Source: Bacteroidales bacterium
GTDB taxonomy: Bacteria > Bacteroidota > Bacteroidia > Bacteroidales > ML635J-15
Direction of reading: 5' to 3'
Length of the DNA stretch: 5,746 nt
Assembly: GCA_028697515.1 (NCBI GenBank)
Contig: JAQVEY010000172.1
Coordinates: forward strand, 1-5,746
The notes beneath the pieces were generated by a model, which was not told the origin of the DNA, did not search any database, and worked only from the letters and a program-made list of their open reading frames with translations. The position numbers and the translations under genes were made by a program. Position 1 is the stretch's first letter. Every line of letters begins with the position of its first letter. This document shows positions 1 through 5,746 of this stretch, one piece after another.

Positions 1-46
1 ATTTTATGCCGAATGGAACTGCAAATTATAATTAAATTATCAAACA

Positions 47-817
47 ATGAAAATAGCTTTTTTAATAATTCTGGCATTATCGACAACATTCAATAAAATT
101 AATGCCCAAATAGGTATTACTGATCTGCGAACAGGAATCGAGATTGTTTTTGTTACTGAAGAAGAAATGTTTCCTGAATCATGGACAGAAGGAGAAATCA
201 ATGGAGAAGCCGGATCTTTAAGTGTCTCAGAACGAAGACGCAGTGGAAATATTATTAAAACTGCGCTATCAAAATACCCAGCATCGGTACTCAACGAAAA
301 TCTTATAAAAATTTACGTATTAGAATATTTGAAGTTTTATGATGTGACTTTTGGAGGTACTAATTCAAACGATATTGTTTATCTAACAAATAAAGGCGAA
401 GACAATGGTTATACCGACTTCTATCTGGAGCAAACATTTCATCATGAATTTTCAAGTATTTTGCTTAGAAATAATTCTGACTTATTCTTTAATACTAAGT
501 GGGAAAGTGTAAATAATGATGATTTTGTCTATGGAAAAGGAGGTGTGCAGGAAATATACGAGGATAATGCCAGCCTTAGTTACGAAGAAAGTTATCATCA
601 ACAAGGATTCTTACATCAATATGCTATGTCGGGAGTTGAAAATGACTTTAACAGTATTGCTGAAAACTTATTTTGCCCTCATCCAAAATTCTGGGAGATA
701 TACGATAGCTACCCACAAATTCGCTTAAAAACAGATTTAACTATTAAATTATATCATTCTTTAAATGAAGAATTTACAAAGCAATACTTTTTAAAGTATA
801 AAGATAAACCAGACTAG
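47..817 (+). CDS. Secreted metallopeptidase-like protein with altered HExxH motif
   Basis: The product is a 256-residue exported protein. Residues 1-20 form a signal peptide: Lys2, a hydrophobic core (about 3-15), and a likely signal peptidase I cut after INA (Ala20|Gln21). No lipobox cysteine is present, so periplasmic or extracellular release is inferred. The mature part contains YVLEYLKFYDV (90-100), GGTNS (103-107), then FHHEFSSILLRN (131-142) and GFLHQYA...ENDFNSIAENLF (187-209). This order resembles secreted Bacteroidota zinc peptidases of the gluzincin type: HEFxH helix, then a helix with an acidic third ligand. Here, however, the HExxH position reads HEFSS, so the second histidine is Ser137. 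It may be a non-catalytic homologue or use other ligands. Start: ATG 47 is the only candidate, because an in-frame TAA lies at 29-31. No Shine-Dalgarno sequence is visible, as is usual in this phylum. It converges on the lipoprotein gene. The peptidase relation is inferred from motif layout; the substrate is unknown. Confidence 0.8.
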   Translation: MKIAFLIILALSTTFNKINAQIGITDLRTGIEIVFVTEEEMFPESWTEGEINGEAGSLSVSERRRSGNIIKTALSKYPASVLNENLIKIYVLEYLKFYDVTFGGTNSNDIVYLTNKGEDNGYTDFYLEQTFHHEFSSILLRNNSDLFFNTKWESVNNDDFVYGKGGVQEIYEDNASLSYEESYHQQGFLHQYAMSGVENDFNSIAENLFCPHPKFWEIYDSYPQIRLKTDLTIKLYHSLNEEFTKQYFLKYKDKPD

Positions 818-824
818 ACTTCAA

Positions 825-1307
825 TTATTTTAATTTTATATAGCCGGTAGTTTCAATATTACTTGTATTCCCAGCACGGTCAACAATATAGAATTTATAA
901 ATAATCGTATCATATTCTAATGGGAAGTTTTCATTAAGATCATTGACAATCATTTCGCCCTTCAATGTTTTTCTATTTGATGAATTTGAAAATTTAGGCA
1001 CAAAATAATTTAATGGGACTATCAAATCTATTTTGCTTTCAGTTCCGTTAACAACCTTAAACTTTTCTATAAAAATAGTATTTTGTCTAGGGCTAATCGT
1101 GTCAAATCCTATATCTCCGTCCCCATCAACAAAATAGAAATGCAAGGTTCCGTTAATTACTCGATTTCCAAGCAAATCTGTTGTATCTACAGCACTAAAA
1201 TCTAAAAACTCAATTGATGGTATAGGTGAATACGGCTCAATTTTAAAGCATGACTGCAAAAAAACTGTGCAAAAAAGAATAATCAATATTATGCATCGCA
1301 TTAACAT
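825..1307 (-). CDS. Putative lipoprotein with DGDGDIG motif and Ig-like C-terminus
   Basis: The product is a 160-residue predicted lipoprotein. Residues 4-19 form a short basic and hydrophobic signal ending in the lipobox LQSC, with Cys20 as the lipidated residue; anchoring in the cell envelope is inferred. After a Pro-rich linker (PYSPIPS, 25-31) comes a beta-rich domain with FVDGDGDIGFD (59-69). Its alternating aspartates resemble a calcium-binding loop of the DxDxDG kind. The C-terminus has FYIVDRAGNTSN (139-150), a strand-turn pattern typical of bacterial Ig-like or fibronectin-like sandwiches. I recognise the pattern as a recurrent uncharacterised Bacteroidota lipoprotein type; no function is known to me. 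ATG 1307 is taken as the start, but ATG 1301 would leave an equally good signal peptide (MRCIILIILF). The gene lies 85 bases after the DUF3467 gene, with a terminator between them, so it is probably a separate transcription unit. Its stop codon is 7 bases from that of the convergent gene. Confidence 0.82.
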   Translation of the reverse strand: MLMRCIILIILFCTVFLQSCFKIEPYSPIPSIEFLDFSAVDTTDLLGNRVINGTLHFYFVDGDGDIGFDTISPRQNTIFIEKFKVVNGTESKIDLIVPLNYFVPKFSNSSNRKTLKGEMIVNDLNENFPLEYDTIIYKFYIVDRAGNTSNIETTGYIKLK

Positions 1308-1311
1308 TGTA

Positions 1312-1342
1312 CAAACTTACATAAAAAAATAAAAAGAAGAAA
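1312..1342 (-). promoter_or_regulatory. Candidate Bacteroidota-type promoter for the lipoprotein gene
   Basis: On the minus strand, TAAGTTTG at 1319-1312 matches the Bacteroidota primary sigma -7 consensus TAnnTTTG exactly. Nineteen bases upstream, TTTC at 1342-1339 matches three of four bases of the -33 element TTTG. Transcription would begin at about 1306, practically at ATG 1307, giving a leaderless or nearly leaderless message, or a short leader for ATG 1301. The site follows the terminator immediately, which fits a new transcription unit. The region is very AT-rich, so a chance match is possible. Confidence 0.35.
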
Positions 1343-1370
1343 ATCAGTATAAAGATTTCCTCCCTTTTAT
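1321..1370 (-). terminator. Intrinsic terminator after the DUF3467 gene
   Basis: Read on the minus strand, ATAAAAGGGAGGAAATC (1370-1354) pairs with GATTTTCTTCTTTTTAT (1345-1329) across the 8-base loop TTTATACT. The stem is 17 continuous pairs with three G-U wobbles and no mismatches, followed by TTTTTTAT (1328-1321). It begins 22 bases after the DUF3467 stop. Read on the plus strand, the three wobbles become A-C mismatches and no U-tract follows at the right place, so the structure works for minus-strand RNA only. It most likely ends the transcript that includes rpoC and the DUF3467 gene. Confidence 0.8.
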
Positions 1371-1392
1371 TCTGTTTAATTATCAATAAAAC

Positions 1393-1722
1393 TTAAGCCT
1401 GAGCTGTCGGGCCTCCGAAATTCATAGGGATTGGACTTCCTGGTTTATTCGGAGAGTTTTTTATTACACCATTAATAGATTCATATTTTGAAATATTATC
1501 CTGCAAAGCGCCTAATAATCTCTTTGCGTGTTCTGGTGTAAGAATAATTCTAGACTGAACTTTTGCTTTTGGTAAACCTGGCATAATTCTTACAAAATCA
1601 AGAACAAACTCAGAAGATGAATGAGTAATTACAGCCAGATTGGCATAAATACCCTGTCCTACTTCTTCATTGAGTTCGATATTTATTTGATTTTGTTTAT
1701 TCTTTTCGTCCATATTATTCAT
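1393..1722 (-). CDS. DUF3467 family protein, coupled to rpoC
   Basis: The product is a 109-residue cytoplasmic protein with no signal peptide or membrane segment. A charged N-terminus ([14 protein letters not shown], 7-20) leads into the conserved core: [19 protein letters not shown] (25-43), [10 protein letters not shown] (46-55) and the helix [13 protein letters not shown] (61-73). A Pro/Gly-rich linker (89-99) ends in [10 protein letters not shown]. This pattern matches DUF3467 (PF11950), a family of unknown function; from memory, such genes commonly sit right after rpoC in Bacteroidota. ATG 1722 lies inside the rpoC end and overlaps it by 8 bases including the rpoC stop. A second in-frame ATG at 1713 begins one base past the rpoC stop and is an alternative start three codons in. 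Either suggests translational coupling, which makes a role linked to RNA polymerase plausible but unproven. Transcription probably comes from the rpoB-rpoC promoter upstream of the window and ends at the hairpin at 1370-1321. Confidence 0.92.
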   Translation of the reverse strand: MNNMDEKNKQNQINIELNEEVGQGIYANLAVITHSSSEFVLDFVRIMPGLPKAKVQSRIILTPEHAKRLLGALQDNISKYESINGVIKNSPNKPGSPIPMNFGGPTAQA

Positions 1723-4700
1723 ATTTTATTTCAGTTTCTAATTCCTCAATTACATTTAGTTTTTCCATTACATCTTTTGGAGCCACTCTGATACTTTTAA
1801 ATTCAGGTTGTCCAGTTCCAGCAGGAATTAAATGACCAACAATAACATTTTCTTTCAATCCTTCTAAACCATCAACTTTTGCTCTAATTGCAGCTTCGTT
1901 GAGAACTTTAGTAGTTTCCTGGAATGATGCAGCAGACATAAAGCTGTTAGTTTGAAGAGCTGCTCTGGTAATACCTTGCAATATTTGACTTGAAGTTGCA
2001 GGCAAAGCATCTCTTACTTCAACTAGTTTCATATCTTTACGCTTCAACATAGAATTCTCGTCTCTTAATCTACGATACGAAATCATCTGACCAGGTAAGA
2101 AGTTTGCAGAATCACCTGCATCTACAACAACTTTCTTATCAAATACTCTATCGTTCTCTTCTCTAAAATCCCATTTGTCCACAATTTGTTTTTCAAGGAA
2201 TTGAGTATCTCCAGGCTCCTCAACAACAACCTTTCTCATCATTTGGCGAACAATTGTTTCAAAGTGTTTGTCATTAATTTTTACACCTTGTAAACGATAA
2301 ACATCTTGGATTTCATTTACAAGATATTCTTGTACCTCTGTAGGTCCCTTAATTGAAAGGATATCACTTGGAGTTATCGCACCATCAATAAGAGCTGTTC
2401 CCGCTTTGATATAATCGTTAGGTTGAACAAGAATCTGTTTAGAAAGTGGTACAAGATATTTCTTTGTGTCACCTTCTTTAGATTTAATTTCTATTTCTCG
2501 ATTACCTCTCTTTATTTTACCATAAGAAACTTCGCCATCAATTTCTGATACTACAGCAGGATTAGAAGGATTACGTGCCTCAAACAATTCTGTTACACGA
2601 GGTAAACCACCAGTAATATCACCACCTTTACCCACAATTCTAGGCATTTTTATCAAAATATCTCCGGCTTTAATCTCATCCTTTTCATTTTTAACCAAAC
2701 GAGCACCTACTGGCAAATTGTAAACTGCCAATATTTCTTTGTTTTTTCCAACAATGTTAGCTACCGGAATTTTTGATTTATCTTTTGTTTCTATTATAAT
2801 CTTTTCTGTAAATCCTGTTTGAGCTGCCAATTCCTCTTTAAAGTTAATTCCCTCAATAACATCTTCAAACATTAATTTACCAGAGAACTCACTTACTATA
2901 ACAATATTGTATAAATCCCATTCACAGATTTTATCACCCTTTTTAACAGTATCGCCATTTCTAAAGAATAGTTTCGAACCATATGGTAATGATTTATTTA
3001 CAAGTGGAATTCGAGTTTTTGCATCTAATATTTTTAACTCTGCCATACGAGTTACCACAATATCAAGAAATTTACCATCAGATTCTTGGTAAGATACGGT
3101 TCTTAATTCGTCAATTTCAAGTACACCATCATATTTAGCTGTAATAGCAGATTCTCCAGCTATATTACCAGCAACACCTCCCATGTGGAATGTACGCAAT
3201 GTAAGCTGTGTTCCTGGTTCTCCAATAGATTGTGCTGCAATAACGCCAACGGCTTCCCCTTTTTGCACCATCTTACGTGTTGCAAGATTACGCCCATAAC
3301 ATTTTGCACAAACACCTTTTCTAGATTCACATGTCAATACTGAACGTATTTCAACCTTCTCAATTGGTGAATCTTCTATCATTTTAGCTATTTGTTCTGT
3401 AATTTCTTCACCAGATGCAACAATAAGTTCTTCGGTCTGTGGATGATATATATCATGAACACTTGTTCTACCTAGAATACGTTCATAAAGTGATTCTATT
3501 ACTTCTTCATCATTTTTCTTAAGTTCTGTAGCAATTAATCCTCTTAATGTACCACAATCTTCTTCGCTAATAACTACATCCTGAGAAACGTCAACCAAAC
3601 GTCTGGTTAAATATCCGGCATCAGCAGTCTTCAAAGCAGTATCTGCCAAACCTTTACGAGCACCGTGAGTTGAAATAAAATATTCCAGAATAGATAAGCC
3701 TTCTTTAAAGTTAGCTAAAATAGGATTCTCAATAATCTCACTTGTAGCAACTCCCGACTTTTGTGGTTTTGCCATCAGACCTCTCATCCCGCATAACTGA
3801 CTTATCTGTTCTTTAGAACCTCTCGCACCAGAATTAAGCATCATATAAACCGCATTAAATCCCTGATCATCTGTAGAGAGTTTCCTCATCACCTCAATAC
3901 TCAAACGGGCATTGATATTAGTCCAAACGTCAATTACCTGATTATATCTTTCGTTATCAGTAATAAAACCATTTATAAAATTAAAATTGATTTCATCTAC
4001 TTGTTCGTAACCTTCATCAATTAGTTCTTGCTTTTCTTCCGGCACAATTACATTGTCAAGATTAAAGGATAATCCGCCAATAAAAGCATTATAGTATCCC
4101 AAATCTTTAATATCGTCCAAGAATTTTGCTGTTAAGGCAGTTCCACACTTATTGACCATATTACCAATAATATCTCTCAAAGATTTTTTAGTCAAAAGCT
4201 CATTGATATAACCATATTCGATAGGAACTATTCTATTAAACAATACCCTACCTGCTGTAGTTTCAATCATTTTGGTAACAACCTCGCCATTTTCATTCAA
4301 ATCCTCAGTTCTTACTTTAATAATAGCATGAAGACCTAATTTACCTTCATTATGAGCAATAATAACTTCTTCTGGAGAGTAATAAACTTTTCCTTCGCCC
4401 ATAACACCACGACGTTCTTTTGTCATATAATATAAACCAAGAACCATATCTTGAGAAGGAACAGTGATTGGAGCTCCATTAGCAGGATTCAATATATTGT
4501 GTGAAGCAAGCATTAATATCTGTGCTTCTAGAATTGCTGCATTACCTAACGGAAGATGCACTGCCATCTGGTCACCGTCAAAGTCAGCATTAAATGCTGT
4601 ACATACTAGTGGATGTAATTGTATAGCTTTTCCCTCAATCAACTTTGGTTGAAAAGCCTGAATACCTAAACGGTGCAATGTAGGAGCTCTGTTTAACAAA

Positions 4701-5746
4701 ACAGGATGTCCTTTCATCACATTTTCCAAAATATCCCAAATTACTGGATCTTTTCTTTCAACAATTTTTTTCGCTGATTTAACAGTTTTAACAATACCCC
4801 TTTCGGTTAACTTTCTTATTATAAACGGTTTGTATAACTCAGCTGCCATGTCTTTTGGAATACCACATTCGTGCATTCTAAGTTCAGGACCAACAACAAT
4901 AACTGAACGGGCTGAAAAGTCGACGCGTTTACCAAGCAGGTTTTGACGGAAACGTCCTTGTTTACCTTTTAAGCTATCACTTAATGATTTTAATGGACGA
5001 TTTGCATCAGTTTTTACAGCATTTGATTTTCTTGAATTATCAAATAATGAATCAACTGCTTCTTGAAGCATACGTTTTTCATTTCTAAGAATAACTTCTG
5101 GAGCCTTAATTTCAAGCAATCTTTTTAAACGATTGTTTCTTATTATAACCCTTCTATATAAATCGTTAAGGTCAGATGTAGCAAAACGACCACCATCAAG
5201 AGGGACAAGCGGACGTAGTTCGGGTGGAATAACTGGTACAATTTTAACGATCATCCATTCAGGCTTATTTTTATCCTGAGACAACCTGAAGGCTTCAACA
5301 ACACTTAATCTTTTTAAAGCCTCGCTTTTACGCTGCTGAGAAGTTTCTTTGCTGGCTTTGTCACGCAAATCATATGACAAAGTATCCAAATCTATTCTTT
5401 GAAGCATATCATATATTGCTTCAGCTCCCATTTTTGCAATGAATTTATTTGGATCATTATCCTCAAGCATCTGATTTTCACGTGGCAGTGAATCCAATAT
5501 TTCAAGATATTCATCTTCAGTTAAAAAGTCCTGTTCCTGAATACCGTCAATTGCTTTTACGCCTGGCTGTATTACAATATATCTTTCATAATAAATTATT
5601 GAATCAAGCTTTTTCCCCGGTAATCCTAACAAATAGCCAATTTTATTTGGTAGTGTTTTAAAATACCAGATATGAGCAACCGGAACTTCTAATTTAATAT
5701 GTCCCGTTCTCTCGCGTCTTACTTTTTTCTCAGTAACTTCAACGCC
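1715..5746 (-). CDS. rpoC: DNA-directed RNA polymerase subunit beta' (5' end outside window)
   Basis: This is the largest subunit of RNA polymerase, holding the catalytic magnesium; 1343 residues are visible (numbering here is within the window). The first visible residues, [17 protein letters not shown], normally follow the fourth cysteine of the N-terminal zinc-binding domain, so roughly 90 residues lie off the edge. This is an edge effect, not a truncated gene. Landmarks: [10 protein letters not shown] (272-281); [16 protein letters not shown] (352-367); the catalytic loop NADFDGDQ (386-393) with all three aspartates; bridge helix [19 protein letters not shown] (638-656); second zinc site Cys731, Cys806, Cys813, Cys816; trigger loop with Arg851 and His854 in [10 protein letters not shown], resuming at [16 protein letters not shown] (from 1043); and the C-terminal [15 protein letters not shown]. 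The roughly 190 residues inside the trigger loop correspond in place and size to the SI3 insertion of E. coli. The stop codon lies inside the DUF3467 gene. The frame is open throughout, with no sign of frameshift. A TTG at 5632 is an internal leucine, not the start. Confidence 0.99.
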   Translation of the reverse strand, partial: GVEVTEKKVRRERTGHIKLEVPVAHIWYFKTLPNKIGYLLGLPGKKLDSIIYYERYIVIQPGVKAIDGIQEQDFLTEDEYLEILDSLPRENQMLEDNDPNKFIAKMGAEAIYDMLQRIDLDTLSYDLRDKASKETSQQRKSEALKRLSVVEAFRLSQDKNKPEWMIVKIVPVIPPELRPLVPLDGGRFATSDLNDLYRRVIIRNNRLKRLLEIKAPEVILRNEKRMLQEAVDSLFDNSRKSNAVKTDANRPLKSLSDSLKGKQGRFRQNLLGKRVDFSARSVIVVGPELRMHECGIPKDMAAELYKPFIIRKLTERGIVKTVKSAKKIVERKDPVIWDILENVMKGHPVLLNRAPTLHRLGIQAFQPKLIEGKAIQLHPLVCTAFNADFDGDQMAVHLPLGNAAILEAQILMLASHNILNPANGAPITVPSQDMVLGLYYMTKERRGVMGEGKVYYSPEEVIIAHNEGKLGLHAIIKVRTEDLNENGEVVTKMIETTAGRVLFNRIVPIEYGYINELLTKKSLRDIIGNMVNKCGTALTAKFLDDIKDLGYYNAFIGGLSFNLDNVIVPEEKQELIDEGYEQVDEINFNFINGFITDNERYNQVIDVWTNINARLSIEVMRKLSTDDQGFNAVYMMLNSGARGSKEQISQLCGMRGLMAKPQKSGVATSEIIENPILANFKEGLSILEYFISTHGARKGLADTALKTADAGYLTRRLVDVSQDVVISEEDCGTLRGLIATELKKNDEEVIESLYERILGRTSVHDIYHPQTEELIVASGEEITEQIAKMIEDSPIEKVEIRSVLTCESRKGVCAKCYGRNLATRKMVQKGEAVGVIAAQSIGEPGTQLTLRTFHMGGVAGNIAGESAITAKYDGVLEIDELRTVSYQESDGKFLDIVVTRMAELKILDAKTRIPLVNKSLPYGSKLFFRNGDTVKKGDKICEWDLYNIVIVSEFSGKLMFEDVIEGINFKEELAAQTGFTEKIIIETKDKSKIPVANIVGKNKEILAVYNLPVGARLVKNEKDEIKAGDILIKMPRIVGKGGDITGGLPRVTELFEARNPSNPAVVSEIDGEVSYGKIKRGNREIEIKSKEGDTKKYLVPLSKQILVQPNDYIKAGTALIDGAITPSDILSIKGPTEVQEYLVNEIQDVYRLQGVKINDKHFETIVRQMMRKVVVEEPGDTQFLEKQIVDKWDFREENDRVFDKKVVVDAGDSANFLPGQMISYRRLRDENSMLKRKDMKLVEVRDALPATSSQILQGITRAALQTNSFMSAASFQETTKVLNEAAIRAKVDGLEGLKENVIVGHLIPAGTGQPEFKSIRVAPKDVMEKLNVIEELETEIKYE

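Noticed and set aside
1..35. Possible C-terminal tail of an upstream plus-strand gene
   Set aside because: All three plus frames are open at the left edge, with stops at 29-31, 33-35 and 94-96. The readable tails (FYAEWNCKL, FMPNGTANYN) are too short to choose between or to recognise.
1..46. Promoter for the plus-strand gene
   Set aside because: No TAnnTTTG box or convincing -33 element is present in the 46 visible bases. The promoter may lie outside the window, or the gene may be part of an upstream operon.
40..294. Minus-strand open frame of 84 codons
   Set aside because: It lies opposite the N-terminal part of the secreted protein, resembles no family and is compositionally typical of an antisense shadow.
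756..773. Inverted repeat ATTCTT-TAAATG-AAGAAT
   Set aside because: It is within coding sequence, only 6 pairs, and has no terminator or operator context.
784..799. Inverted repeat ATACTT-TTTA-AAGTAT
   Set aside because: It lies inside the coding sequence near the end of the plus-strand gene, has no T-tract after it on either strand and is easily produced by chance in AT-rich DNA.
2907..3092. Plus-strand open frame inside rpoC (similar ones at 4464-4652 and 5449-5661)
   Set aside because: These lie opposite conserved rpoC coding sequence, are short and show no recognisable protein features.
5630..5632. TTG in frame as a possible rpoC start
   Set aside because: The frame stays open to the window edge, and the translated upstream part ([17 protein letters not shown], then [15 protein letters not shown]) matches conserved beta' sequence. 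The TTG is an internal leucine.
1..5746. A hidden novel system such as a defence cassette, retron, CRISPR array or mobile element
   Set aside because: No repeat array, reverse transcriptase, transposase, integrase, toxin-antitoxin pair or structured RNA locus could be seen. About 70% of the window is rpoC, and the remainder is accounted for by three ordinary-sized genes.

Overview
The window is AT-rich DNA, most likely from a member of the Bacteroidota. Four things point there: an RpoC with a large insertion in its trigger loop; a small DUF3467 gene directly after rpoC; a lipoprotein carrying the DGDGDIG motif; and starts without a Shine-Dalgarno sequence, plus one upstream element matching the Bacteroidota -7 box (TAnnTTTG). 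The order cannot be fixed from this window; Bacteroidales or a relative is a guess.

Layout from right to left, following the main (-) strand transcript. Positions 5746-1715 carry almost all of rpoC, the RNA polymerase beta' subunit. The gene runs off the right edge, so the start and the N-terminal zinc-binding domain are missing. The DUF3467 gene (1722-1393) overlaps the rpoC stop and is probably translationally coupled to it. A strong hairpin plus U-tract (1370-1321) follows and probably ends the rpoB-rpoC-type operon. Directly after it, a candidate promoter leads into a lipoprotein gene (1307-825).

On the (+) strand, positions 47-817 encode a secreted 256-residue protein that looks like a zinc metallopeptidase relative with an altered HExxH motif. 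It converges on the lipoprotein gene with 7 bases between the stop codons.

The right 75% is therefore housekeeping transcription machinery, and the left 25% holds two envelope or secreted proteins of unknown role. No RNA genes, CRISPR array, mobile element, integration site or defence-like cassette was seen. The points most worth a second look are the altered metal motif in the secreted protein, the DUF3467 protein tied to RNA polymerase, and the tightly packed terminator and promoter between 1370 and 1307.
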